Source: Woeseiaceae bacterium
GTDB taxonomy: Bacteria; Pseudomonadota; Gammaproteobacteria; Steroidobacterales; Woeseiaceae
Assembly: GCA_021773075.1 (NCBI GenBank)
Contig: JAJFKT010000026.1
Coordinates: forward strand, 857,176-921,175
Direction: 5' to 3'
Length of the DNA: 64,000 nt
Under the pieces are notes generated by a model. It was given only the letters and a program-made list of their open reading frames with translations. It had not been told where the DNA came from and ran no database searches. The position numbers and the translations under genes were made by a program. Shown here in pieces: positions 27,670 through 37,579 of the stretch; the first letter of the stretch is position 1; every line of letters begins with the position of its first letter.

Positions 27670-28395
27670 TCATCTGGCCACGTCTCCGTCTAATGTCCGT
27701 AATGCCCGTATCCCCACTGGTCTTCCGTCAAACTCACTCATCGAATCCAACAAAACGTCCCAGAAATATTCGGCGCAACTCGTATCAGTGAAAAGGTAGT
27801 AGCAGGGCGTACTCGCAAGATCGTGGCGTAATACAATCGCATTGATATGGGCCAGCGAAGTTTGTGCGATGCTCCCATTTGAAAAACTTTTCGGACGCAT
27901 GTCTACGCCACATAACTTGGCTAGAGTCGATGCTGCGTCGGAGCCGCTTAGCGCGAACCAGGAGTGGCTGTCGCATCTTGGCAATTGATAGACACGGCTT
28001 GTTGAGTTAAAAGACCAATCGCTCTGCAGCAATGTTGGCAAAGTTTGCGACGTGCTTAGATTGCCCAAAATCAGGAATTCGGTCGACGAAAGTCGTGCAA
28101 CGATATTGCCATCATGCAGTGTCACTGCAAGGTTTGGATGAGATGGTAAGTCGGTGATAAGGAGCGCAAGCCACGACGCAGTGTCCGCCCCTTTGAAGCC
28201 AATTCGCGGCAGCGTCGACAGGTCGGCAAGGCCGAGCCTGGCTGCGCGATACAACTCATTGCTTTCGTCAGCATATGTAGCGACTACGGCCGATCCGGAA
28301 ATCTCCTCAAAGACTGCATTTGCCTCAATGTGGCGCCGGTACAGTTGGCTGCGGCGCTTGAATTTTGTTGGCGCCAGATTGTCCGTTGTCGGCAT
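27670..28395 (-). CDS. soxG: Sarcosine oxidase gamma subunit-like protein (set 1)
   Basis: This 241-aa protein is the last gene of the leftward unit A operon and has the SoxG-like, GcvT-related fold (LGLADLSTLPRIGFKGADTASWL, IVARLSSTEFLIL). In heterotetrameric sarcosine oxidases gamma packs against the alpha subunit. It is longer than the set 2 gamma (171 aa) and only weakly similar to it. It starts two bases after the alpha stop, in keeping with a single complex. Confidence 0.82.
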   Translation of the reverse strand: MPTTDNLAPTKFKRRSQLYRRHIEANAVFEEISGSAVVATYADESNELYRAARLGLADLSTLPRIGFKGADTASWLALLITDLPSHPNLAVTLHDGNIVARLSSTEFLILGNLSTSQTLPTLLQSDWSFNSTSRVYQLPRCDSHSWFALSGSDAASTLAKLCGVDMRPKSFSNGSIAQTSLAHINAIVLRHDLASTPCYYLFTDTSCAEYFWDVLLDSMSEFDGRPVGIRALRTLDGDVAR

Positions 28396-28397
28396 CG

Positions 28398-31307
28398 TTA
28401 CATTTCCTGACGCATATTTTTTGGGTCATAAAATGGCAGTGCAACGACGTCCGCGATAATTTCGATGCCTCCCGTTCCTCTTATGGTGAACTGATGACCC
28501 GGATCTGCCAGATCTGGCGGAACATAAGCAAGTCCCACTGTTTTTTCCAGCGTTGGTGAATACTCGCATGACGTCACCCTGCCAAGAATATTGTGCCCAT
28601 CCACAAGCAGTTGGCACTCGAGTGGAGCAGGGGCCGCAATATCGCGAACGATAAATCCAACCAGGTTGCGGCTTGTTTCGGCTTTTTTAAGTTCATCAAT
28701 AGTTCTACCGCCAACAAAGAAAGGTTTCGATTTTGAAAGTGCCCAGTCCATGCCTACCTCCATCGGATTCGACATCGCATCGGTATCCTGGCCGATAATG
28801 ATGTGGCCCTTTTCCAATCGCAGTACACGTTGTGCCTCGATTCCACATGGAGCGATGCCCAAAACGCTACCCGCCGACATCATTGCATCCCAAAGCGCCT
28901 CGCCACAGTGCTGAGGTACATGAACCTCGTAGCCCAATTCGCCAACAAAACCTACGCGGACGATACGAGCAGGAATTCCTGCGACCACGCCTTCACGTAC
29001 GCCCATGTAGGGGAATGACCCTGCGTCAAGATCAATGTCCTTGCACAAGGACCGCAAGACCTGCCGTGCATTAGGGCCTGCTAAATTGACGCCGCACATG
29101 GCGGTCGTGACATTCGAAATGTCCACGTCGAGATTCCACTGTGTATTCCACCTGAGCATGTGTTGAAACACGCTGTCAGCTCCACCGGTCGTGGTTGTGA
29201 CAAAGTAGTGATGCTCAGCAAGGCGACAGGCGACGCCATCATCAATAATGGCTCCGGTCTCGTTGGTCATCAAGGCGTAGCGGGAATGACCAACAGCTTG
29301 TTGCAGAAAACTGAACGTATAAATTCGATTCAGTAATTCACCGGCGTCGGGACCTCGAATATCGAGGCTGCCCAAGGTCGATACATCAATGATGCCAACG
29401 TTGTTTCGAATATTTTCGATTTCACTTCGTATCGCAGCCCTTTTTTCGTCCTTCGTCCCGTAGTAGGCGGGCCGGTACCACGCACCCGCAGGCATCATCT
29501 GCGCGCCGGCTTCAAGGTGTCGGTGATGCATATTGCTACGACGCGCTGGGAAATAGGCTCGACCGGCAACGTGTGCAAGTCTTTCTGCAGTGAATGGTGG
29601 TCGTGAGGTAGTTACCCCGGTTTCGGCGACGCTTTTTCTGGTCGCCTTTGCGACGAGCCGCGCCGCAGCAAGCGCAGAGTGCCGACCCTGCGAAGGTCCC
29701 ATCCCGCATGTTGAGTAGCGCTTAACGAGTTGAATGTGCTCGTATCCGTCTTGAACCGCATTGACGATGTCAGCGATCTGCAAGTCCTCGTCAAGATCCA
29801 CAAACTCCTTGCCTTTCGGGTGCGGGAAAATCGGCCAGGAATAATTGTTTTTCGAAACTGCATTGTCAATGACGGCTTGCGCAGCGGACGAATCCTGGTT
29901 TTCCTTGCCCGCAGTTTTTCCAATGTATTCTGCACTGAGCATGACATCATCGATATCCCACAAGCCATTTGCTGAGCCGACGACCTGACAGTCTGTCGGC
30001 ATGTTCGTCAACGTAAATTCCGATTTCTTATCGTCGTAGTCCAGTTTGCCGCCTGCCTGACAAGCTAGCTGATAGGCAGGAACGAAACCGACGGACATGC
30101 AAAGCAAGTCACACAGAACAATCTCACTTTGCTCGGAACAATTGCCCTCAGAGATGATCGGGCGAACATCGACAGCGTGAATATGCTTATTGCCTCTGTT
30201 CGCGATAGCCGCATACACGGCGTAACCCTGCAGAATCCGGGTTCCGCGATCGGCAACAGCGGTGGCAATTTCGTCTAATTCAGGTGCCGTTCTGAGGTCA
30301 ACAAGCAACTCTACCTGTATGCCGGCATCCAACAAGTCGAGCGCAACGGCGTAACCATCATTATTGCCAGTGAGAATAACAGCGCTGGTGCCCGGTGCGA
30401 CGCCATAGAGATGCAACAATCGCTGTGCAGCACTTCCCAGCATCACGCCCGGCAAATCATTGTTGCGAAAGACGGCTGGTTGCTCCATGACACCGGTACA
30501 TAGCAATGCACGCCGGGCACGGGTCTTGTAGAGCCTGTTCCCATTTATGAGTGGCAGCCAATTGTCCGCAAACCAGCCATTGCAGACAGTGTCGACCATG
30601 ACATCAATTTTGCGGTGGTGTTCGACGGTATTAACAAGCCTGCGACGAAGCTCATTGGATTGCGTACCGCTAACGTCAAGTCGCGCATAGTTAAGTGAAC
30701 CACCGAGAGTTGTATTCTCATCGACGATTAACACATCAGCGCCGGCGTCTGCTGCGCTGATGGCGGCGGACATTCCGGCAGGTCCGCCGCCGACAACGAC
30801 AAGGTCATAGAAGAGATACTGCTTGTCGAAATATTCCGCTTCGTAGTCCTTGTCTATTTTTCCGAGGCCCGCTTTCTTGCGAATCAAGCGAGACCAAAAT
30901 TCCCAGGCACCCTTTGGACGGAAGAATGCTCGATAGTAAAAGCCGACTGGCAGGAACCTGGCCATACGTCCAATCCAGGCGTCGCGGTCCTTATCCAGGC
31001 TGCCGTTGCAGTTTTGTGCGAGCACTTGCAACGATGGGACTATCAACTCACGATCGGCAAGCGCATTCGGGTTTGACGGAAGCTGCACCAGAGTGTTGGC
31101 GTCTTGGCCGGCATAGGTCATGGCGGCTCTCGGCCGGTGATATTTGAAAGAGCGGCTGAGTATAAATTGCCCATTTGCCGCTAAAGCGCTTGCGATACTG
31201 TCGCCTTGGTAGCCCTCATAATCGCTGCCGTCGAAGGTGAACGATACTCTTTGCTCTCGATCCAACAGCAGACCGTAGGGCTCTGGAAGGCGCCGCCGAT
31301 TCGACAC
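28398..31307 (-). CDS. soxA: Sarcosine oxidase alpha subunit-like protein (set 1)
   Basis: This 969-aa subunit has, in order, a ferredoxin-like N-terminal fold without cluster cysteines (VSFTFDGSDYEGYQGDSIASAL), an NAD(H)-binding Rossmann region (DLVVVGGGPAGMSAAISAADAGADVLIVDE, about 155-185) and a C-terminal GcvT-like folate domain (from about 600). Family members oxidise an N-methyl amino acid with the beta subunit and pass the one-carbon unit to tetrahydrofolate. The GTG start at 31307 overlaps the delta stop (TAGTG). Specificity for sarcosine itself cannot be assumed; related complexes act on methylglutamate, dimethylglycine or opines. Confidence 0.92.
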   Translation of the reverse strand: MSNRRRLPEPYGLLLDREQRVSFTFDGSDYEGYQGDSIASALAANGQFILSRSFKYHRPRAAMTYAGQDANTLVQLPSNPNALADRELIVPSLQVLAQNCNGSLDKDRDAWIGRMARFLPVGFYYRAFFRPKGAWEFWSRLIRKKAGLGKIDKDYEAEYFDKQYLFYDLVVVGGGPAGMSAAISAADAGADVLIVDENTTLGGSLNYARLDVSGTQSNELRRRLVNTVEHHRKIDVMVDTVCNGWFADNWLPLINGNRLYKTRARRALLCTGVMEQPAVFRNNDLPGVMLGSAAQRLLHLYGVAPGTSAVILTGNNDGYAVALDLLDAGIQVELLVDLRTAPELDEIATAVADRGTRILQGYAVYAAIANRGNKHIHAVDVRPIISEGNCSEQSEIVLCDLLCMSVGFVPAYQLACQAGGKLDYDDKKSEFTLTNMPTDCQVVGSANGLWDIDDVMLSAEYIGKTAGKENQDSSAAQAVIDNAVSKNNYSWPIFPHPKGKEFVDLDEDLQIADIVNAVQDGYEHIQLVKRYSTCGMGPSQGRHSALAAARLVAKATRKSVAETGVTTSRPPFTAERLAHVAGRAYFPARRSNMHHRHLEAGAQMMPAGAWYRPAYYGTKDEKRAAIRSEIENIRNNVGIIDVSTLGSLDIRGPDAGELLNRIYTFSFLQQAVGHSRYALMTNETGAIIDDGVACRLAEHHYFVTTTTGGADSVFQHMLRWNTQWNLDVDISNVTTAMCGVNLAGPNARQVLRSLCKDIDLDAGSFPYMGVREGVVAGIPARIVRVGFVGELGYEVHVPQHCGEALWDAMMSAGSVLGIAPCGIEAQRVLRLEKGHIIIGQDTDAMSNPMEVGMDWALSKSKPFFVGGRTIDELKKAETSRNLVGFIVRDIAAPAPLECQLLVDGHNILGRVTSCEYSPTLEKTVGLAYVPPDLADPGHQFTIRGTGGIEIIADVVALPFYDPKNMRQEM

Positions 31308-31600
31308 TAGACATCCCCTCCGTTCATCGTCTCAATGCGATCGGTGAAAATCTCGCTTGCGGGAAATGTCCGTACGATCTCATCACTGATCGTGTTTCTT
31401 TCAACCAGAAACCAGTAGGAGCTCGCATTATGCATCCACCACTCGAGCACCACGCCGGCCTCATTGCGATCAAAGAACACATACTCGGCCCATTCGCGTG
31501 CATCGCAGGATACGGGGTCTGGCATGGAATCCAGTTCTCCACCATAGGAGAACTCTGTGATGTTCCGCGGTCCATTAAGAGGGCAGTTGAGGATCTTCAT
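31307..31600 (-). CDS. soxD: Sarcosine oxidase delta subunit-like protein (set 1)
   Basis: This 97-aa small subunit starts at the ATG at 31600 (MKILNCPLNGPRNITEF), 13 bases after the beta stop. Classical delta subunits bind zinc through CPxC, a His and a Cys. Here the first motif is CPLN, so the second Cys is gone, and the WWxH..xxC segment reads WWMHNASSYW, so the last Cys is gone too. Only one Cys and the His remain. The GPRNITEFSYGGE block is otherwise typical of the family's non-zinc subgroup. It contrasts with the zinc-competent copy at 51402. Confidence 0.88.
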   Translation of the reverse strand: MKILNCPLNGPRNITEFSYGGELDSMPDPVSCDAREWAEYVFFDRNEAGVVLEWWMHNASSYWFLVERNTISDEIVRTFPASEIFTDRIETMNGGDV

Positions 31601-31613
31601 ATAAAAAGTTTCG

Positions 31614-32858
31614 TCAGTGACTCGCGGCCGTTGCGCCGGCTTCGTTGACCTGTTGGAAACGATAAAAGCGCTCCAACTCGAATGGCCGAATAAGGTCCGG
31701 TACGCGTCCGGTGGCAATTAGCTCGGACATGCTCTTGCCGCAAATGGGCGTCGCCTTGAAGCCCCACGTACCCCATCCCGCATCAAGAAAGTAATTCTCA
31801 ACGGGACTCAGGCCCATGATCGGACTGTAGTCCGGGGTCATGTCCGTAATGCCGGCCCATTGTCGAAGAATTCTCGCCTGTGCAAGGTGTGGAAATAACT
31901 CAATGATGGCAGACGCGAGGGACTCCTTTTGTTCCAGAGTGGCGCGAGTGTTGTACAGCGGATATGGGTCGGATCCACCGCCAATGACGAACTCGCCACG
32001 CGATGTCTGGTGCGTGTAAACATGCAGCTGTGGCGAGCTAATATGCGGTAACAGTGAAGGTTTGTAAGCTTGGGTGACCATCGCTTGTAAGGGATACGTG
32101 TGTATCGGCAAGCGAATGTTTGCCTGCATAGCGACTTTCGAACTCGAGCCTGCGACTGCTTGTACAGCGCATCCACATTCAACCCGGCCGCGGTTGGTTC
32201 GTACAGCAGTGACTTTGCCCCTGTTGACTTCGATGCCTCGCACGTCCGTCAATTGGTGTATCTCAACACCACGTTCGCACGCACCTTTTGCAAAGGCCCA
32301 GGCGACGGCGTCATGGCGTGCCGTTGCGCCGTCGGCATGCCATAGTCCTCCGATAATTGGATAGCGGACTTCCTCGGACAAGTTAAGGCCGCCGGCAATT
32401 TCTTGAATCGTCTGGCGGTCAACCAGTTCGGAGCGGACACCCAAGTGTTGATTTACTTCCGCACGCCAACGGAAATTTCGAATTGCGGCATCGTTGTGGG
32501 CCAGCGTCAATTGACCACGGTTTTCTGTCATGACATTGAAACCGAGTTCGTTGCTGAGGTCTTGATAGAGACTTACGGATTCGCGATAAAAAGCGACACT
32601 TTCCTCGGTTAAGTAGTTCGAACGAATCACGGCAGTATTGCGGGCCGTATTGCCGCCGCCAATGTAGCCCTGGTCCAATACAGCAATATTGCTGATGCCG
32701 TGAAATTTGGCGAGGTAGTACGCGATGCTAGTACCGTGGCCGCCTGCGCCGATGATAATGACGTCATACCGCTTCTTAAGATCGGTACCCGACGGCGTAA
32801 ACTGATGGCGCCCGGGATGGACTTTGCTTAAGCCGAACTTTAGTAATCCAAATGGCAT
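31614..32858 (-). CDS. soxB: Sarcosine oxidase beta subunit-like protein (set 1)
   Basis: This 414-aa flavoprotein carries the substrate-oxidising site. The FAD-binding Rossmann motif DVIIIGAGGHGTSIAYYLA lies at about 32-50, followed by the family signature GYIGGGNTARNTAVIRSNYL. The ARHDAVAWAF segment near residue 175 contains the His that is covalently linked to FMN in characterised sarcosine oxidases. It is followed tightly by delta, alpha and gamma. Similarity with the set 2 beta is clear but far from identity. Confidence 0.93.
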   Translation of the reverse strand: MPFGLLKFGLSKVHPGRHQFTPSGTDLKKRYDVIIIGAGGHGTSIAYYLAKFHGISNIAVLDQGYIGGGNTARNTAVIRSNYLTEESVAFYRESVSLYQDLSNELGFNVMTENRGQLTLAHNDAAIRNFRWRAEVNQHLGVRSELVDRQTIQEIAGGLNLSEEVRYPIIGGLWHADGATARHDAVAWAFAKGACERGVEIHQLTDVRGIEVNRGKVTAVRTNRGRVECGCAVQAVAGSSSKVAMQANIRLPIHTYPLQAMVTQAYKPSLLPHISSPQLHVYTHQTSRGEFVIGGGSDPYPLYNTRATLEQKESLASAIIELFPHLAQARILRQWAGITDMTPDYSPIMGLSPVENYFLDAGWGTWGFKATPICGKSMSELIATGRVPDLIRPFELERFYRFQQVNEAGATAASH

Positions 32859-32918
32859 TCGGAAAGCTGTCAGCTATCAGCGCTGTGCGGATTCAGGAAA
32901 AGAAGTCCGACGCGGAAT

Positions 32919-35900
32919 CTAGTTCTTGCTGCTGCCATAACCGCCACCACCAGGGGTTTCTATCACGAATATGTCGCCAGCCTTTAGGTCAGTCTGATCA
33001 GTTCCAGCAAGATGCGTCACCGATCCGTCAGGATGCTCGACAGTATTACTGCCAACCTCGCCGTTGTCGCCACCCGCCAAGCCGTACGGTGGTACCTCGC
33101 GATGACCGGACAGCACATTGGCCTTCATGTCCTGTAAGAACTTGACCCTTCGAACAACGCCATTTCCACCGCGCTTAATGCCGTTGCCACCAGAGCCCTC
33201 TCTGATTGCGAATGACTCGAGAATAACCGGGAAACGCCATTCAAGTACCTCAGGGTCCGTAAGTCTTGAGTTCGTCATGTGCGTGTGCACCGCGTCGGTT
33301 CCATCATGCTCGCTGGTTGCGCCGGAACCACCACATATTGTCTCGTAATACTGGTGCTCGTCATTGCCCCAGACGAAATTATTCATTGTTCCCTGCGACG
33401 CAGCGGCGATTTTCAAGGCACCAAACAAAGTATCAACCAGCGCCTGCGCTGTTTCAGTGTTACCCGATATTACGGCACCTGGATATTCCGGATTAATCAT
33501 GGATTTTTCCGGAATAATTATTTCGATTGGTTTAAGACATCCCTCATTGAGCGGAATATTGTCGCCAGCCAGACAACGGAACGTATACAAGACCGCTGCC
33601 TTGACGACAGCCGTCGGTGCGTTGAAGTTTCCTGAATGTTGGGGACTTGTGCCGGTGAAATCGACAACGGCGACGCGATTTACCTTGTCGACAGTAATCG
33701 ACACTGATATCTGGGTGCCACCGTCCATCGCATAGGTGAACTGTCCGTCGCCCAAATTGCCCAGCACTCTACGCACGGATTCTTCGGCGTTATTCTGAAT
33801 GTGCCGCATATAGGCATGTACGGTTGCGACGCCATAATGATCGACCATCTTGCCCAGCTCTCTTGCCCCTTTTTCACACGCTGCAAGCTGTGCTTTGAAA
33901 TCCGCGATATTCATTTCAGGGTTGCGAGCAGGCCAGGGCCCGCTCGTCAATATTTCGTAAATCTCCTTCTCACGAAAATGATCATTTTCAACCAGCTTGA
34001 AATTGTCGATAACGACGCCTTCTTCTTCGATGCTGGTGGAATCCGCCGGCGCTGAACCGGGCGTAGTACCACCGATGTCAGTGTGATGGCCGCGTGATGC
34101 TGCGTAGAAAAGTAACTCTCCCGCATCGGAAAAAATCGGCTTGATGATGGTTACGTCGGGAAGATGGGTGCCGCCGTTATAAGGTGCATTAAGAATGTAG
34201 GCATCACCTGGCTTGATGTTTCCCTCGCGTTCTTTGACCACTGTCGTAATACTCTCGCCCATTGAGCCCAGGTGTGAGGGGATATGTGGTGCGTTTGCGA
34301 TCAAAGCGCCTGTCGGATCGAAAATCGCGCATGAGAAGTCGAGGCGTTCTTTGATATTTACCGACTCGGCGGTGTTTTCCAGAACCAGACCCATTTGTTC
34401 AGCGACCGACATAAACAGATTGTTGAATATTTCCAACATCACTGGATCAACTTCGGTGCCGATTGCTTTTGCTTCTTTTCTTGCCATGTATCGTTCAAGC
34501 AAAATATTGTTGTCCGAAGTGACGGTGCCCGTCCAGCCAGGTTCGATCACTATCGTGCTGGTCGGGTCGAGAATTACGGCTGGACCGTTGATCGGTTCGT
34601 CAATCGCTATCTCTTCTCTATGTACAAAAGGCGTCACTTGCCATTGGTCATCCATAAAGCACTCGATTTCGGATGATGTGGCAGGCTGATGCTTCGCACT
34701 TTCCACTCGGTTTATCACAATTGAGGGCTTTGCAGCAGACACGACTTCGACTTCCACAGATTCGATAATCATGTCTTTTTCAGGAGAGATGAATCCGAAA
34801 CGCATTTGGTGCAGCTGTTCGAATTGGCCCACTACCTCTTCAATGTTTGATCGCCTGGCCACCAGAGCTGTGTCCGAACCCTGATATCGAATGTGCAGTA
34901 GATGCTTGAATTCCAGACTATCGCTGTTTTCTCCTTGACGCCTGATTTCAGTGACGCCTTCGTCTTGCAGGCTATCAAAGACCGAGGAAAGGAAGGCAAG
35001 GCTCTTTGTATCGAGAACCGCTTCGACCGCTTGTTGTCGACCGACGACCGTGTCCGCAAGGCCCATGCCATAGGCGGAAAGCACGCCTGCATACGGGTGG
35101 ATCAGAATGCTCTTCATTGCTAAAGAGTCAGCGACCAGACATGCGTGTTGGCCACCGGCGCCACCGAAGCAACACAGCGTATATTCTGTGATGTCGTAAC
35201 CGCGTTGCACCGAAATCTTTTTGACCGCGTTAGCCATGTTCTGTACGGCAATTGAAAGAAAACCAGAGGCGACCTGTTCCGGCGTTCTTTTGTTGCCGGT
35301 CGTTTTTTCTATATCCGCTGCAAGGCTTTTGAATTTCTCCATCACTGTGGTGTGGTCAAGCGCTTCGTTCGATTTGGGACCGAATAGTTTTGGGAAAAGG
35401 TCGGCTTGCAGTTTGCCCAACATGACGTTGCAGTCCGTTACCGTCAAGGGACCACCGTTGCGGTAGCTGACCGGGCCAGGATGAGCGCCAGCAGAGTCCG
35501 GGCCGACGCGATATCGTAAGCCGTCAAAGTGCAATACAGAGCCGCCACCGGCAGCGACTGTATGAATCAACATCATAGGAGCACGCAAGCGGACACCAGC
35601 CACGTGAGTCTCAAACGCTTTTTCAAATTCGCCGTCATAGTGGCTGACATCGGTGGATGTGCCGCCCATATCGAAGCCAATGATTTTGCTGATGCCGGCC
35701 GCCTCGCAGACTCTGGCCATGCCGACAACGCCGCCGGCAGGGCCCGATAGAATTGCGTCCTTGCCCTGGAAAAAACTGGAGTCGGTTAAGCCGCCGCTGG
35801 ATTGCATGAACATCAAGCGACCACCGTGATCGGATAGTCCGGCAAGCTCAGCCGCGACTTCATTGATGTATTTCCTCAGAATAGGCGAGAGATAGGCATC

Positions 35901-36533
35901 GACTACCGTGGTGTCGCCACGAGACACCAGTTTCATCAGCGGACTTGCCTTGTGGCTAATAGATATTTGCGTGAAACCGATCTGCCGGGCGAGTTCGGCC
36001 AATCGATTTTCATGATCATGGTAGCGATAGCCATGCATTAGCACTATCGCGATGCTGCGAATGCCGCGGTCGTAATGTGCTTGCAGATGCTTTGCAGCCT
36101 CGGACTCATCAAGCGCCTTAAGTACATTTCCGTGTGCATCGATACGCTCGTCAACTTCCAGCACCGCGCTGTAGAGCATTTCGGGTAGTACGATGTTCAA
36201 GGCGAACAGATCCGGACGATTCTGATATCCGATTCGCAGCGCGTCTCTGAAACCCTTCGTCGTAACGAGGAGCGTTGGATCGCCCTCGCGTTCCAACAAT
36301 GCGTTAGTCGCGACGGTAGTACCCATTTTGATTGCCGCAATGTCCGCGACTGGCAGTGTTCCTGCAGATGCGACGCCGAGAATATCCTTTATGCCCTGTA
36401 TCGACGAATCCCGATATTGATCGGGATTTTCTGACAGAAGTTTATGCACCAGCACCTCGCCATTGGGCTGACGCGCAACGACGTCCGTAAACGTGCCACC
36501 GCGATCAATCCAAAATTCCCACTTCTTCGTCAT
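32919..36533 (-). CDS. Fused hydantoinase A/B (5-oxoprolinase-like) protein
   Basis: This 1204-aa ATP-dependent amidohydrolase joins the HyuA-like half (residues 1 to about 680; WIDRGGTFTDVVAR at the start, DMGGTSTDVSHYDGE near 300) to the HyuB-like half (from about 690; VDPVMLEIFNNLFMSVAEQMG). It ends in the glycine-rich VIETPGGGGYG tail. Such fusions open 5-oxoproline, hydantoin or N-methylhydantoin rings with ATP. The ATG at 36533 overlaps the Gfo/Idh stop (ATGA) and fixes the start. Next to a sarcosine-oxidase set it suggests hydrolysis of a cyclic N-methylated amide before or after demethylation, but which ring is opened is unknown. Confidence 0.93.
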   Translation of the reverse strand: MTKKWEFWIDRGGTFTDVVARQPNGEVLVHKLLSENPDQYRDSSIQGIKDILGVASAGTLPVADIAAIKMGTTVATNALLEREGDPTLLVTTKGFRDALRIGYQNRPDLFALNIVLPEMLYSAVLEVDERIDAHGNVLKALDESEAAKHLQAHYDRGIRSIAIVLMHGYRYHDHENRLAELARQIGFTQISISHKASPLMKLVSRGDTTVVDAYLSPILRKYINEVAAELAGLSDHGGRLMFMQSSGGLTDSSFFQGKDAILSGPAGGVVGMARVCEAAGISKIIGFDMGGTSTDVSHYDGEFEKAFETHVAGVRLRAPMMLIHTVAAGGGSVLHFDGLRYRVGPDSAGAHPGPVSYRNGGPLTVTDCNVMLGKLQADLFPKLFGPKSNEALDHTTVMEKFKSLAADIEKTTGNKRTPEQVASGFLSIAVQNMANAVKKISVQRGYDITEYTLCCFGGAGGQHACLVADSLAMKSILIHPYAGVLSAYGMGLADTVVGRQQAVEAVLDTKSLAFLSSVFDSLQDEGVTEIRRQGENSDSLEFKHLLHIRYQGSDTALVARRSNIEEVVGQFEQLHQMRFGFISPEKDMIIESVEVEVVSAAKPSIVINRVESAKHQPATSSEIECFMDDQWQVTPFVHREEIAIDEPINGPAVILDPTSTIVIEPGWTGTVTSDNNILLERYMARKEAKAIGTEVDPVMLEIFNNLFMSVAEQMGLVLENTAESVNIKERLDFSCAIFDPTGALIANAPHIPSHLGSMGESITTVVKEREGNIKPGDAYILNAPYNGGTHLPDVTIIKPIFSDAGELLFYAASRGHHTDIGGTTPGSAPADSTSIEEEGVVIDNFKLVENDHFREKEIYEILTSGPWPARNPEMNIADFKAQLAACEKGARELGKMVDHYGVATVHAYMRHIQNNAEESVRRVLGNLGDGQFTYAMDGGTQISVSITVDKVNRVAVVDFTGTSPQHSGNFNAPTAVVKAAVLYTFRCLAGDNIPLNEGCLKPIEIIIPEKSMINPEYPGAVISGNTETAQALVDTLFGALKIAAASQGTMNNFVWGNDEHQYYETICGGSGATSEHDGTDAVHTHMTNSRLTDPEVLEWRFPVILESFAIREGSGGNGIKRGGNGVVRRVKFLQDMKANVLSGHREVPPYGLAGGDNGEVGSNTVEHPDGSVTHLAGTDQTDLKAGDIFVIETPGGGGYGSSKN

Positions 36534-37579
36534 GGCCGCTTTGGAAACGAGTCTTCGCTGCGCCATGGCGGATGCCATTGTTCATGGCGCTCGACCTTCC
36601 GCAACGCACTATTGGCAATCGCAGATTCAATAATCGTATCTTGGACGGCGATGCCGTGCACGGCTTCACTTAGGGTCACGGAGTACTCAGTGCTGCCGCG
36701 ACAGGCCTTCGCGAATGCTTCAAGTTCTGCTCGCTCAATGTCCGTTTCCGGATAGATTTTCGTGTCGGCATGCGGCTGGCCAGCCGGGCAGATATCGAAT
36801 ACGTGGTGATCGCGTAATTGCGCCCATCCTTTCGTGCCAAATACCTGCAACCGCCATTGTCGTGCCGTCGCGCAGAGCGTGCTTAGCAGCGCGGACGCAC
36901 CGTTTTCAAAGCGCATCATTGCGGATGTTGTATCGTCCATTTCAACATCGAGAACATCGCCGAAACTCTGTGCGCTAACTGTCGCGATTGGGCCACCAAG
37001 ATAAATCAGAGCATCAACGATATGAATACCCATTGCGGTCATCCCGCCAGCGGGACTCTCGGTCGAGTTTGCCCGCCACATTGTCCGGTCGTAGTCGAGG
37101 CCGAACGGGCCGGAAAAATTACCTTCCATATGCGTGACGATCCCCAAATCTCCATTGTCGATCATCGACCTTAGATCTTGCAGTGCCGGTAGAAATCGAC
37201 GGTTGTGGCCGACGGCCAGGACAATGCCTGCATCACTGGCGCTGGTGGCGGCGCTCGCCGCATCCTTGCGCCCAAGCGTAAACGGTTTTTCAACGAATAC
37301 ATGTTTGCCAGCTTCAGCCGCCGCCTTAATCTGTTCGAAATGCTGACTGTGCGGTGTCGCGAGTACGACTGCGTCAAGGTCGGAATTGGCAAGTACGTTC
37401 TCATACTCATCGCTAAGCGTCAGGTGCTGACTCGCACAGTATTCCTTGTATTTGTCCGGTGAGCGCGCAACCGCATGGGTGAAACGGATTTCGTCACCCT
37501 TCGGTTGACCGTTTGCCTGACAAGAATCAACCAGGCGCTGGCCCCAGCGTCCGAGGCCAACTATCGCGCATCGCAACAT
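36530..37579 (-). CDS. Gfo/Idh/MocA family oxidoreductase
   Basis: This 349-aa NAD(P)-dependent dehydrogenase has the N-terminal Rossmann motif AIVGLGRWGQRL and the family signature EKPFTLG near residue 95, then an alpha/beta catalytic domain (MGIHIVDALIYLGGP). The family usually acts on sugars, inositols or amino-sugar-like compounds, and a few act on other hydroxy compounds. The ATG at 37579 shares a base with the Rieske stop (TGATG); a GTG at 37582 is an alternative. It lies between the oxygenase and the hydantoinase, so it may oxidise the hydroxylated intermediate. Confidence 0.9.
   Translation of the reverse strand: MLRCAIVGLGRWGQRLVDSCQANGQPKGDEIRFTHAVARSPDKYKEYCASQHLTLSDEYENVLANSDLDAVVLATPHSQHFEQIKAAAEAGKHVFVEKPFTLGRKDAASAATSASDAGIVLAVGHNRRFLPALQDLRSMIDNGDLGIVTHMEGNFSGPFGLDYDRTMWRANSTESPAGGMTAMGIHIVDALIYLGGPIATVSAQSFGDVLDVEMDDTTSAMMRFENGASALLSTLCATARQWRLQVFGTKGWAQLRDHHVFDICPAGQPHADTKIYPETDIERAELEAFAKACRGSTEYSVTLSEAVHGIAVQDTIIESAIANSALRKVERHEQWHPPWRSEDSFPKRP

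Noticed and set aside
28398..31307. [2Fe-2S] cluster in the N-terminal domain of the alpha subunit
   Set aside because: The ferredoxin-like fold is recognisable but the cluster cysteines are absent in both alpha subunits, as in known sarcosine oxidases.
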